From assembly GCA_032629725.1 (NCBI GenBank), contig JAFEVB010000012.1, positions 1,054,001 to 1,118,000 of the forward strand: a DNA stretch of 64,000 nucleotides. The letters are read 5' to 3'. The position numbers were made by a program, and so were the translations under genes. Positions 10,571 to 21,632 of the stretch are shown piece after piece. The notes below the pieces were generated by a model, which did no database searches, was not told the origin of the DNA, and worked only from the letters and a program-made list of their open reading frames with translations. Origin of the DNA: Gremmenia infestans (Eukaryota > Ascomycota > Leotiomycetes > Helotiales > Hamatocanthoscyphaceae). The stretch's first letter is position 1. The number at the start of each line of letters is the position of its first letter.

Positions 10571-11972
10571 TTTGACATATCATCATCGTCACTAGATGTT
10601 CTTTTATGTTGTCGACTTCTAGCGCGTTGAGAAGTCAAATTTGGGGCAATGTGTAGTGTGGGAGAACAACTCGACGGTATTCTCATTGCGTTTGGGGTAT
10701 GTACCCGTGGTAGAAGCCGGCGAATGAGGATTTTGTGAATCATCACCCTTCGTTTGAATTCTCCACGTCTGCAAAATTATTCGGTGATCTGGCTTGAGAG
10801 ATAAACACGATATTGCTATGAGGTTATAATTTCTTCCTTGCAAGTGAGAGACACTAGGTTCCCGGCATTAGACTCGTACCTCTTGACTTCAACTTTCGTC
10901 GGCGGAATAACACCGTAGATTGGCATGCTTGCTTATTGGTACTGACTCTCTGCTGTCTATATGTAGGCGACGTCGTCTCTGATAATGTTTGCGCACGGCG
11001 TGTGATATAAGCCTAAGGTTTGCCAAGTCTAATCCCAATTCAAGCTTACAGAAGTCCTTTCTACATAAATCAAAAAGTTAACTCTACGTTCAGATAGGAT
11101 TATGTGGCTAGAATTATTGTGATTCAAACTAAATAAAGCTAATAATGCGCTTTGGGGAACGGCGTTTATGGATTGTAAAAGCTAATTACCTATTAATAGC
11201 CGAAGTATAAATTTTAATCGTCTGGAAAATATCCTACGATTTGCCCTTAACCTCTGCCACAAGCGCCTTCGCAGCGCGCGAAGCCTGCTATCGAGTAGGA
11301 AGTTTCAGATCTATTCCTATTGAATGATTGATTGATTATGTTTTACGCCGGGGGCGAGAAGCCATATAGGCTTCCTCCAAGCCTCCTCGGAGGCATTGGG
11401 GCGTGCTAAGCTAGGCATTATACATAGTATACTGAAACCCAGATAGTGAAACCTAAACAGCCCTAGCTATACTAGTCTATAGGCTATCAATTAAGTCTTA
11501 AATCCCTCTACTAATTTAAGAGATCTCGTAGAAAAGAAGTGCTATAGGCCCTTTTGAGAAAAGGAGCAGGGGTTTTATTGTCTCTTAGGTAGAGCGTATA
11601 CGTAGCTTATTATATGCTAGTAAAAAGGGGAGAAAAACACCCTATGTATAGATTAAGGGTATCCCTAAAGTGTCTAATAGAAAGGAGAGCAAGCGAGTGA
11701 TAGATAGTAAGGGGAAGATTGTTAGAGAAAGAAAAATATAGTTAAAAGTGTGAATAGCTTTTGGGGGGGGGGATAATGCACTGCATTATGAAAGTACTCC
11801 ATATCACTTAATACGGTTATCTGGAGCATCATTACGTATACGAGTGCTGGTAAGTTGGGCGGCTGCTTTTTGTAAAAAGGGTTTCCAACAAACGGAAATC
11901 CGGAAGCGAGTAATAAGAGCGGCGGGGCCTCATATGCGAAAATAAACCATTCTTCTACCACAAAAAAATATT
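10571..11972. other. AT-rich gap, probably degraded repeat
   Basis: A 1.4-kb stretch with no coherent frame. From about 11,050 it becomes AT-rich, with many TA-rich stop-dense segments and an eight-plus G run at 11763-11771, which resembles RIP-degraded repetitive DNA. A GC-richer patch near 11340-11410 has an imperfect inverted repeat (GCCATATAGGCTTCC.. / ..CCTCCTCGGAGG). Confidence 0.4.
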
Positions 11973-12076
11973 GCATCAGTGGTTTAGTGGTAAAATCCAT
12001 CGTTGCCATAAAGGGTTAGTCTAATACGCTATCTTTCAAGCTCGATGGGCCCCGTGTTCGATTCACGGCTGATGCA
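11973..12076 (+). tRNA. tRNA-Gly(GCC) with a 33-nt intron
   Basis: All canonical elements are present. The acceptor stem GCATCAG (11973-11979) pairs with CTGATGC (12069-12075), and the discriminator is A12076. The D-arm/A-box is GGTTTAGTGGTA. The anticodon stem CATCG (11998-12002) pairs with CGATG (12043-12047). The anticodon loop is TT-GCC-A, with GCC at 12005-12007. The T-arm is CCGTG-TTCGATT-CACGG (B box). The intron occupies 12009-12041, between positions 37 and 38, the standard eukaryotic site. A T-rich Pol III terminator region follows at about 12108-12125. Confidence 0.95.
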
Positions 12077-12448
12077 TGATATGTTATATAGTGTACTCTA
12101 ACACTATATTTTTTCCTTTTTTTTTCTCTCTTTTTGGTATTATATTATAACTATAAAAGTTTGGCTGGTTTGGGTATTTGATTTGTTGGAGCTTTAGCGA
12201 AATATAGCCTGAATTACAAGGGGTTGGAATACCGATCAGTTCGATTGTGAGGTGTGGCTGCATTTATAAGAAGGTGGCAGAGCCAGCCACAGGTGTAAAT
12301 GCTCAAGGGTGCCTCAGGCGCCAACAGAGCCCAGGAGGCCTTCGCGCTTCGCCCCGCAATAGAGTCTGTGCTTTTTCATGACGTGCAAGCTAACTTGTAT
12401 ATATCTCTTAACTTTAGAACCTAAAGTCAACCTCGCAATGAGCTGACA
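12077..12448. other. Intergenic: tRNA terminator and promoter of the 5-phosphatase
   Basis: It begins with T-tracts that would end Pol III transcription of the tRNA. The remainder leads into the 5-phosphatase start. No further gene is seen. Confidence 0.5.
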
Positions 12449-13792
12449 ATGGCGACTAGCACTAATACTTCAATAGCTGACCTCAGCCTCTACATTCTGA
12501 CTTTCAATTGCGGTCTATCTCCTATCGATGTAGATGCCTTTGCGTCTCAACTATTCTCCGGCCTCACGACCCCCGCCTTACCTGACCTTCTCGTCCTCTC
12601 TCTCCAAGAACTCGCTCCCATACCCTATGGATTAATAGGTGGATCTTTTCTGGTCCCCTACTTTTCGAGGTTCTATCATGCGGTCCAGAAGGGGGCGCGC
12701 AAAGCCTCCAACGCAACAGACAATGCGCCAATATACACCCCGATATCTGCACGGAACGTAGGCATAACTGGAATAATGGTATTCGCCAAGGACCCGGAAG
12801 CAATACAAGATATCGAAACTGCGGGTGTTGGGGTCGGAATATCAGAGATGGGGAATAAGGGCGCGGTGGGAGTACGCTTCACATACAGAGACAAAGGTTC
12901 CTCCACAGAGTTGACCTTTGTATCTGCACATTTAGCCGCAATGGAGGACGAAGTACTACGTCGAAATGAGGATTGGAAGAACATAGTTCGAGGCCTCATC
13001 TTTTCGTCAACAACTGCGGATCGCAAGCAAAACGCTGCTTCACTACCGGGAGACCAGCGACCCCTCCTTTCAATATCCCCCCAAGACGCCTCAATCTATA
13101 AACCAACCTCACACCTCTTCGTAGCTGGCGACCTCAATTATCGCACCTCCACCATCAAACCCTCTCCCACGGATCATTTAGAAAACTTCCCACAACCACA
13201 CGACGACCCCTCCTCGGAGCAGCATTACTCTACACTCTTCCTATCCGACCAGCTCAACCGTGAGCGCCACGCAGGCAGGACCTTACATGGCTTGACCGAG
13301 GCGGAGCTCACCTTCCCCCCGACCTATAAATATAACCTTGAGGAGCCATATCTTAAACTAGACGAAGAATTGTCAGCATGGCATTGGGCAAAGCACAGAT
13401 GGCCCAGTTGGTGCGATCGAATCCTGTACCTCGACATTCCCACGTGGCTCTCCTCTGCCCAACCCGGCCTCAAAATAACCCCACATAAATACTCCGCCCT
13501 CCCATTACAACCTACAACAGACCATCGTGCCGTTGCACTCGAGGTCTCTGTTCCTTTGGTGCCAATACCAGCTCCGTCTGAGGATGAAGAGGGCGATGAT
13601 CCGAGGATACATCCGCCGTTTGAGATAAATATTGATTGGAAGAGTAAACGGGATAGAGCGAGGTTGTTTGAGGTGGTGGTGGGTTACTCGATGTACTTGA
13701 CTACCACGTGGGAGGGTAGAGGGCTTGTGATGGCAATGGTCGTGGGTTCTGGAGGCGCTTATTTCGTTATCAAGGCGCTGTTGGGGATGTGA
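12449..13792 (+). CDS. Inositol polyphosphate 5-phosphatase-type enzyme, tail-anchored
   Basis: Single-exon 447-aa member of the endonuclease/exonuclease/phosphatase fold. Family signatures appear in order: a Glu ligand in SLQELAP, GNKGAVGVRF, SAHLAA, the motif (F)VAGDLNYR and the motif WPSWCDRIL. The last two are the hallmark 5-phosphatase motifs I and II, and together they imply hydrolysis of the 5-phosphate of phosphoinositides or inositol phosphates. The final ~20 residues (VMAMVVGSGGAYFVIKALLG) form a single hydrophobic segment at the extreme C terminus, suggesting tail anchoring in an internal membrane. No other domain (SAC, PH) is present. The ATG at 12449 is the first in frame. Confidence 0.9.
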   Translation: MATSTNTSIADLSLYILTFNCGLSPIDVDAFASQLFSGLTTPALPDLLVLSLQELAPIPYGLIGGSFLVPYFSRFYHAVQKGARKASNATDNAPIYTPISARNVGITGIMVFAKDPEAIQDIETAGVGVGISEMGNKGAVGVRFTYRDKGSSTELTFVSAHLAAMEDEVLRRNEDWKNIVRGLIFSSTTADRKQNAASLPGDQRPLLSISPQDASIYKPTSHLFVAGDLNYRTSTIKPSPTDHLENFPQPHDDPSSEQHYSTLFLSDQLNRERHAGRTLHGLTEAELTFPPTYKYNLEEPYLKLDEELSAWHWAKHRWPSWCDRILYLDIPTWLSSAQPGLKITPHKYSALPLQPTTDHRAVALEVSVPLVPIPAPSEDEEGDDPRIHPPFEINIDWKSKRDRARLFEVVVGYSMYLTTTWEGRGLVMAMVVGSGGAYFVIKALLGM

Positions 13793-15195
13793 GGGAGCTC
13801 TGTAGTAGGTAAGTAATGCAATAACATTGGACCAGTCTTGCAATAGGTTCGTGATCTTCTATTTTGAGCAGTGGAAAGCAAAATTCAATGCGTGTTTGCT
13901 AACATGAATTGGGATACTTTTTTATTTTTGCCAAGACGTGCCTATGCTCACTTGAATACAGAAAGATGCGAATTCAATCGATTTCTGAGCTAGATGGATA
14001 ATGGTCAACATGGAAGTGAATTGCCGAGAAACAGACGCATAAAAATTTCGCATTGCGGCTTCTTGACCTCCCTCCTACATCCCAGAACTTCCACCCTTCC
14101 ACAGCACCAAGTTGGATGCAACCAGCAGTGACTCCAGGAATTTGAAGGGGAGTGAGGCCTGCCCCTTGTTGACAAGGTACGTAGTCTCGCTTAGGGAATA
14201 GGGGAGGTTTGACGAGGTCTGATTGCTTAGCGCGCGCGATGAATTCCAGGACAAACCCACGTTTATTGTGAATGGTCAAGAAGAGCATATGGTAAGTGGA
14301 GGATGGTGATATGCATGATAGCTGATCTTGAGAATGATCTACTTTGAGCTATTCTTCCGAGAAGAATGTATTCTTGTTGTTCTTGTTGTGCTTCCGAGTC
14401 ATTTTCGATGCTTTGTTGATCGAAACACTCTCCGCATATATCCTTGTACGGGCTACTCAGGTTGCATATACTGTTTGTATCCACTGTGAGTTGATTATGT
14501 GATTTTCTTGGCATGAGAGAGCTCTTTGAGGGTCTGGGGGTAAAATAGAATGGCAGGCAACGTATCAACTATGGGCACGTAGCCTATCAGATTATTTTGG
14601 GGTCTCTTTGCAACTGAAGATGAACGTGTATGTAGAACTGCCGTTCAAACAAGGGTAGTACCATAGAAGTCCTTTGATCGACAGAGGAATGAGTGGGATT
14701 TTCGAAAGTGATAAGAACACGCAAGATCACCAAAACATGGCGTACTGCATGGCCGTTGCACCTTACATCACATAAGGTAGTATAGCCTCTCGATCTTGCA
14801 GTTGGGTGTGCTGGTGCTGGATGTGCTGCAACGTGAGCTTGTATGCAATAGTGGATAAGGGGAGCAAGTCACTACCCATTCTCGCAGTTCTAAGCCGAGC
14901 TGTCAACCACTATCGTGCTGAATTTGATAGACTATTCGGTCCTTTTCTCTTCTATTCGTATCATCCAGCCTCACGGATACAGTGACAAGTGCTATATCCG
15001 AGTTCCGCTTGGCCGCGAGAAGTTTGGTGAATGAAAATGCAGTCTTTCCTCACCAGCCAGCATTAATGCTCTCTCGTCCATTTTAGGTAGAAACTCGTCG
15101 AGACCTTATTGTAAATAAGCGGGGATTGTGCAAAACGACATTGAAGTTGCCCCAATGATACAAAATAGAAATCACTTTCTTCTTCTCAGAGAGAG
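13793..15195. other. Gene-poor gap
   Basis: About 1.4 kb with only short, composition-driven open frames on both strands. None resembles a recognisable family. Mild AT bias. Confidence 0.4.
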
Positions 15196-15197
15196 TA

Positions 15198-15448
15198 CTC
15201 GCCTTTTTTAGAGGCTGACAGCCCCTCTATAAATCTATTACTTAGCGTAGATTGCTAAAATCCTATGCATCTAATTGGCTCTTCTAACCTAGTATAGATC
15301 CTTAAAACCACAGAATAAACCAATCTTAAAGTGAGTTTGGGCCTCTTAGAAGCTTATAAGTATTGGATCTGAGGTCTCTAAATGGCGCGGAGTATAGATT
15401 TATGGGTACAACTCAGGTGGGGCTATCAGACTTAGAAGAAAAGGCGAG
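15198..15448. mobile_element. MITE-like element with TA flanks (copy 1)
   Basis: A 251-bp non-coding element. The left end begins CTCGCCTTTTTTAGAGGCTG; the reverse complement of the right end begins CTCGCCTTTTCTTCTAAGTC. The first ten bases are identical, and GCTGACAGCCCC / TCTGATAGCCCC align after a small indel. TA flanks both ends (15196-15197 and 15449-15450), as expected for a Tc1/mariner-type target duplication. No transposase frame is present. A diverged copy lies in inverse orientation at about 23393-23629. Confidence 0.75.
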
Positions 15449-15450
15449 TA

Positions 15451-16536
15451 CGCTATAATAGAAATTTGATGTTATAACTGAATATTTGAGGAGTCTTGAT
15501 AATTGTATTGATTCCTAAGACATGAAATTAAAGATAGGAACAGTGAAATCAGTATGGCATTCACATCGCATATGCAGTATAACTTTATCTGCAAGTGTTG
15601 CGAACCAAAACTAGTCCGACTCCGTCGATTGGTGCCACATAGTCTGCATGATGTGAAGAACATGTGTGAAATAGAATGCGAAGAATTCCTACTTCTTGGC
15701 AAGCATGACGTGCCTTAGTTTCAGATAGCAAGAGATAAGGCGGGTATTGGTGGGCATGTGAGTCATCAGAGTAACATCCTCCGAGTAAGGATAAGGGGTA
15801 AATCAATCCCACCTCCCTATTTAAGCGATCTCGCTTAGCGACAACCACCACTTTGATAAATATTACCTATTGACTTCACAATCCTTGAACTTCTATATGA
15901 TCGCTTGTTATCGTGAGATCAACAATAAAGTTGGAGTCTTATTTGAGCTGCTAATGTATGGGTGGTATCAAGATACGCATCAAGTGCAAAACTCTTAGTC
16001 ATTCTTATTGCAAATAGAAAGATTATAAGGTGTCATAGATAGGAGTTCAGGGGGTGCGGATCCACTAGCATCGTGATATATGACTGTAATGAGGAATAAT
16101 AAGTTCTTTCACTTAAAAATTTGCTACATGTAGCTAGTAGTAGTATCAATGTTTTATGAGAGTTGAAAAAGTGCATATATCACATTATGAGAATAATTTT
16201 AGAATACTAAAAGTCTATTTCTTTTAATATATAAATCTATAAAATGAGTGGATATAAGTATTATAGTTTAGAAAGAAATCTTATAATATTTCTACTTTAT
16301 ATTTATAGTAGCGCTATATAAAGTTGGAAATAAGCTCAGGAATCTTAAGCAACGCTTTAATGAGAGTTTAGTGCAAAGAGACGTTTAAAATTCCATATCA
16401 TGACCCATAAACAAGCAGCATACAACAAGTGCAAGGAATATCTATCAACGCTTCAGTATCGCTATCTTTCGAAATCTTGCTCGAGACGAAAGACTCTAAA
16501 TTGGCAAAATGGATCTCAGTTTACACGGGCAAGCAA
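15451..16536. other. AT-rich gap
   Basis: About 1.1 kb between the MITE and the 3' end of the TmpA-like gene. 16090-16330 is strongly AT-rich and stop-dense. No gene is recognised. Confidence 0.4.
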
Positions 16537-17889
16537 TCACGAGTCCCAAATAGGACCAAATGCTGGGATACCCATATACTCCAGGTCCTCCACAAGCTTT
16601 GTCGTCAACTTCGGGTTGGAAATGACTATCACGGCCTCGGACTCAGTCTCCTTGTAGAGCTGCAGTACCGTCGGTAATGTTGATGGTCTTCCCATCGTCG
16701 ATGTATTGTGGATATGCGCACGCTTCCCCAGCGCCGTTATGATATTGCCGATTTCAGTTCCATACGTTGTCAGAGGATCTCGCGTTGACCAGAAAAGATT
16801 GATGCGGGTACTGTTTGACATGATGACCGGTAAACAAGGGGCGATTCCTGATCCTGTGGCAACGAGCAAGACACTCTTGAACATTGGCGCTATCCGGAGG
16901 ACTCCACACGTTGGTGTTCGTCTGGCCCAGATCTCTCGGGGTGGGCTATTGATGAGGGCCTTTGTCCAATCGCCGGCGTTGGAAATAATGAGAGAGAACC
17001 CTTTTTGGCCGGGTTGAGACCAGGTGGCGAAGGCGTGCCATTCAAACAGAGGCCTGGAAGATAAACGGATGGTTGTTCCTGGTCCAGGAGTGGCGTAATC
17101 AAACTTGATGCGTAAAGCATGTTTTGAAAGTTGTTCTGATTCAACTTTAACTTTCCGGCAGTTTAGCCATGTGATGATAATGCTGAATGTAGCGATAAAG
17201 AGAAGCCAGATATTGGCACTGCCGAATAAAGCGGAAGATAATTTCTGGCTCGAGCGTCGATTGAGATCGGTATTGAGGACCGTGAGAGTCCATAGAAGAG
17301 CCAAACTTGACCAGCCAGCTAGTCGGTGAACAATCTCGAAGGCGTTATGAAGCTTAGCACGGATAGATGGATGAGCCATGATGACCATAGACACAAGTAG
17401 ACAATCCAAAATGTAGACGACGATAATGAGGATCCAGTGTTCAGCGGTCTTGGATTTTGTATCGCAAAAGCTGATGGTGCTTTCGACACATAGAAGAATA
17501 AACCAAGATGTCGCTGCTACAGCACATCCACTATGAAGACCTCCCAGATGATAGATCTTCCCTACCCGGCGACGGAACCATAATGGAGCAGTGGAAGGCA
17601 CGGCTGTGCAAATGGTGTACAGCAAGTTGACGATGTGCTCCTCGCGGATTACGATTGAAATGGCCAGGTTGGTGGATACTGCTAGGGCACATGTTTTGTT
17701 GTTTGGATATCCTCTCCGAACCCAATTGAAAAGAAATTCGATGACACCAACTAAGTTAAGTGCAAAGACAATGGTGAATAGAAGGCGGTATTCCGAGCAT
17801 GCGGCTCGAAGCCATTTCAGGAAACGTGATGTTGTCTGGTTCTGGACCTTTTCGTTATTGGGATCGTTCGCTGTATTGGTTACCGCCAT
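16537..17889 (-). CDS. TmpA-like integral membrane oxidoreductase
   Basis: Single-exon, 450 aa. The N-terminal half has about six hydrophobic segments with conserved His residues (LGGLHSGC, HPSIRAKLHNAFEIVHRLAGW), as in ferric-reductase/NADPH-oxidase-like cores. The C-terminal half has a flavin/NAD-binding-like fold with VATGSGIAPCLPV and ends FGPIWDS. The usual FAD motif HPF(S/T) is replaced by HAFATW. These features fit the fungal TmpA family, known from Aspergillus as a transmembrane protein influencing asexual development and related to the reductase tail of some NRPS-like enzymes. That role is family knowledge; here only membrane oxidoreductase is supported directly. Confidence 0.75.
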   Translation of the reverse strand: MAVTNTANDPNNEKVQNQTTSRFLKWLRAACSEYRLLFTIVFALNLVGVIEFLFNWVRRGYPNNKTCALAVSTNLAISIVIREEHIVNLLYTICTAVPSTAPLWFRRRVGKIYHLGGLHSGCAVAATSWFILLCVESTISFCDTKSKTAEHWILIIVVYILDCLLVSMVIMAHPSIRAKLHNAFEIVHRLAGWSSLALLWTLTVLNTDLNRRSSQKLSSALFGSANIWLLFIATFSIIITWLNCRKVKVESEQLSKHALRIKFDYATPGPGTTIRLSSRPLFEWHAFATWSQPGQKGFSLIISNAGDWTKALINSPPREIWARRTPTCGVLRIAPMFKSVLLVATGSGIAPCLPVIMSNSTRINLFWSTRDPLTTYGTEIGNIITALGKRAHIHNTSTMGRPSTLPTVLQLYKETESEAVIVISNPKLTTKLVEDLEYMGIPAFGPIWDS

Positions 17890-19926
17890 TGTAAAAAGAG
17901 TGTCTGCTGATCGAAGCTTGAAGTTTGTTCCTTGAATGTTTAAGATGTCCTTGGGACTCGGGAGTCTATATTTTACCAGACGAAGTCATCGATGCACCGA
18001 AAATAAAGAGATGTCCTATGGAGGTTGCTCTGGGTATCTATATACTCTGACATAGTCTCCCCTGATGCTCGAGCCATGACCTGACTGGTGGATATGCGGG
18101 ACTTCCCGAACCTTTAAAGGTGTAACAGCTCTTCAACTTCGCCGTTTATGGGCCGTTCATGTCATCCCAAACCGGGAGAGAAGAAGAAGATCTTAATAAA
18201 GGTGAAAAGGATCGACCATTTACGCCTTCTTTCCATGCGATGAAAACGTGGTCGAACCTGAACCTTGCCAGGTTCGGCATAAGCCGTATCTAGTACGGTA
18301 TTATCCCATGAATAATTGTAAAATTGTGGGCTATGGCTCATAAGCCTCCTAAAACTAGCTTAATTTTATGGCGAGGGTACTAAGAAGTCTGTATAAGGCT
18401 GTATGTATATTGATAAGAATTCCCTAGAAGCCATCTTGCCAGCCTGATATTGCCTTCACATAAATCTCCACTAAATAGCATTTATTCATTTACTTCGTAT
18501 TAGTGGGTGGGAGTAAAATGGTTTCTCTTTCCCCCACCCGCTTCATTTAAACTGCCGTTGTCCGAAACTACATATCGAGGAACCACACACAGATAAGGAA
18601 CTTTATCGCCAATGGTAGAGCTGTTTTAGTCCTTGCCGTGACGTGGTCAAGGGTATCTCCCGAGTCAGTGCCTTATGAACGATCGGCGAGTGTTGGTGTG
18701 AAGAACCACTATACTCGAGAAGAGTGACCACTCAACATGCTATCTACGTTTATCACCTATTCCTCATACCTTAAACCTTGAACTTTGCATATGTAGATGC
18801 ACTACTCGCATTTTTTAGTTTATCGGTGGCGAGTATTTAGCCTGAATACCCAAAATCCCACATATATGACTGGCTATTTTACCCTTGTGCAAATCGGTAT
18901 AACCTCAAGAAAAAGAATAGATAATGCAATTTTAAAGTGAGACTCCTTATTTGGAGCCTTGTATTTTGTCGGCTCTAGACGCTTTAAGGGATAATCAGGA
19001 AAGTCACAGTATCGAGCTAGCATGGTAACTACCGACACGAGATGGGATGGCGGAGCTAGCAGGGAAGACTTTACCCTGCGCGGACTTGGTCCCAAAAGAA
19101 GACAGTCGGAATGTTGTCATTAGAGTGGCTGGGGTTCCCAAAAGTACTTGGCATGGGGGGTAGAAGTTAGCCACGGTATTTCTGCTGAGGACTCCACAAA
19201 CCCCAATAATGGATAAGATACTCCTTTCACATAATGCTATCTTCACAAGTGCACACGCTTGTTGCATTTCAAGTCTCCAGTTTTCCACATCAGTGGATTC
19301 CGGACCTTGCTGCTATCAGATCAATGAAGAGGTGATAGGTCTGTTCAGAAACACTGGGTGGAATTGTATTAGACCAAGACTTCTGCTGTTCAGTAATCTT
19401 CACGGATCACCGGAGGCCTCGTAGGACAAGTTTAAAGCCTAGAATCAGAATTTGTTAAAATAACCAAAGCGTTTGCTAACGGTCACGGCAGATAGAGACC
19501 AAAGTCAGACTGCACTCGGAGATAAAATTGAAGAGAATTGCAAGCTGGAGTTGGGAATATGGCCCAGTAGCGAGCATCAAAAGAATGATCCTGCTCTACT
19601 AATTGGTATTTCCAAAAGTTGCGCAACGAAACATTGAATTCGAAATCTCTGATGTCGATGGATTGGTGGAAGGATTGTCAGGCTATTACGTAAACCATTG
19701 ACAGAGCCAACATACTTCCTTTTCAGTGTCATCAAAGAAGACCGAGGAATTCAGTTGCAGAATATTATATTATATACATGATAGAGGAGTTGACGTTGGA
19801 CGAGGGACTGCAGGCCTTCACTGCATTGTCCGATGCCCTGTTCATAATACCCCGAACGAACATCCAACTATCAAGTAGAAGAAAGCTAACTCTGGTATCA
19901 TTTAGTGCGTAGGGGTCTGGCTAGAA
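17890..19926. other. 2-kb gap without a recognised gene
   Basis: It holds the TmpA-like promoter on its left side. The remainder has only short frames; those around 18870-19430 read on both strands and match no family I recognise. AT-rich, with scattered palindromic short words. Confidence 0.4.
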
Positions 19927-21632
19927 TTAACATGCAATCGCTTTATGTGTAGATTGATGTCTTACCCACACATGGGCAGCTTGTTTGTGCTCATCGTCAT
20001 GCCCATCGAAAGCACCCTCGCTCCCGTGTTTCGTAAGAGAATTCGATTTTCCAGACGCTTGATCAAGGTGGGCATTGCTGCCAGTATCATGCATGCTAGT
20101 GAGCTCATGGAAATCATCGTTTTGGTTGCGCAGCTTGCTCTCGATCTTGAACGAGCGACTTTGGTAGATCCGCTGGTCGACGGGAGTGCGGCTGTTGACG
20201 CCGCTGGCTGGGTTTGTTTTGATAGTACTATTGAAAAAGCCGCCGCTGACGAAGTGTCCGAGAAGTTGGCGTATACTAGGCATGCAGGCACACATGATGG
20301 CGACCGTGGGCTCAACAGTGGACCAGATGACGAGGCTAGTGTAGTCCTCTAATCAGATATTAGATAGATAGTCAAGAGGGTCGCAGGGTGGGAAAACTTG
20401 CTGGTAGGATTTGTTGTACGTGAGTAACTAATGAGACTTCGAAGGCGGATAATGCTGATGATAGAAACACTGCAGAAAATAGTGATTAGCAACAGAAGAT
20501 ACCAGGATAAGTAGCAGGACTCACAAGAGGCCGACACCAAACATCATAAATAGTTGAATCTTCCTCTGCATTGACACCTGCAACTTGTATAGTTCAGGCA
20601 AAGGAAGAAACAAAATGGTGAAATCTTGAACAATGTTGATAACACCGCTTACGATAGTTTGGAGATTAATGTTATTACACTTTCCTTTAGAAATTCCTTG
20701 CCATTGTGTCCAGAAATGTGAAATAGGACGGCATGAGAAAATTGTGACCGTGACAAAGGTAATTGCAACGACGACTGTGATGGCACCGACCATCCAACAT
20801 GCGGCGCGGAAGGACTTGCTGGGGAAAATTTTGACAAGAAAGAGGAGAAGGGCGACTTTGGTTATGGCTAACATCAAAATATAGATGATCTCTTCGACGT
20901 AGAACAACTTGTACGAGACTGTTAGTAAGATGTCTGATTTCGAATTGTGAGGCTCACTTTGAAAAACTGATCCAGGTCATCGATGTCTGTATCCCACATA
21001 TTCAAACCAAGGCCCTGGTTGGTAACTGAATCTGTTAGAATGGACAAAACGTCGGAAGTGACCTACGTACGAGCAACAAGAAGATACCAGAATGGAATCA
21101 GAGCAAACTGTACCAGTTAGAGTCTACTTGCCAATGAGTATTAGACTGGCAAAACTCACTCCTGAACCAATGATTGACCAATCATCGTAGTGAAGTTTGC
21201 CAGCAAGCTGCAGCTTCGTCCATATGCGAAGAATTATACACGCTTCAGCAAGAACACAAAATACGTGCGTTATGATCCTGAGTTTCAACTGCTCTGATTT
21301 AACAGGTTTTCCACATCCCTCTTCTTGAATTTTGGCGACTTTCAGTTGTTCCTTTACAGTGCAAGACGTGCCTAAACAAGCTGCTGCAGATGTGAGGAGG
21401 GGGATATTGGTACATATACATGTCGAATTTGCGAGAGTACATGAAGATGCTGATATTGCAGTTTCCAGGCATAATAACTATCAATTGTGTGAGCTTCCAC
21501 TATTCCGCAAGGTCCTGTAAGTTTACTTACTCCACAAGCAGGAATTTGTGCTGCTAACTCTGCAAGACCAGCCGCCTGGGTAACAGCGATAAGTGCCGCA
21601 CTTAAGGCTAAAACGCTACCAAGGAGTCTCAT
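19927..21632 (-). CDS. CFEM-domain seven-transmembrane receptor (Pth11-like GPCR class)
   Basis: Seven exons by hand: 21632-21531, 21477-21160, 21107-21071, 21031-20958, 20907-20525, 20469-20402, 20348-19927. They sum to 1404 nt, giving 467 aa in frame. A signal peptide (LLGSVLALSAALIAVTQA) leads into a CFEM domain with all eight Cys in order: IPACG, LLC, SSC, TCIC, AAC, TSC, EGC. The usual Asp before the TCIC pair is Asn (ANSTC). Seven hydrophobic segments of the fungal rhodopsin domain follow, with family landmarks LHYDDWS, LFYVEEIIY, GKCNNINLQT, VNIVQDF, ISIIRLRSL and VIWSTVEP. The hydrophilic tail is rich in Ser, His and Asp. The sixth intron (20349-20401) has a GC-AG boundary (A|GCAAGT). 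The likely role is surface sensing at the plasma membrane. Confidence 0.9.

Noticed and set aside
13974..14568. Open minus-strand frames of about 100 codons.
   Set aside because: The amino-acid composition is random-looking, there are no motifs, and the frames overlap one another.
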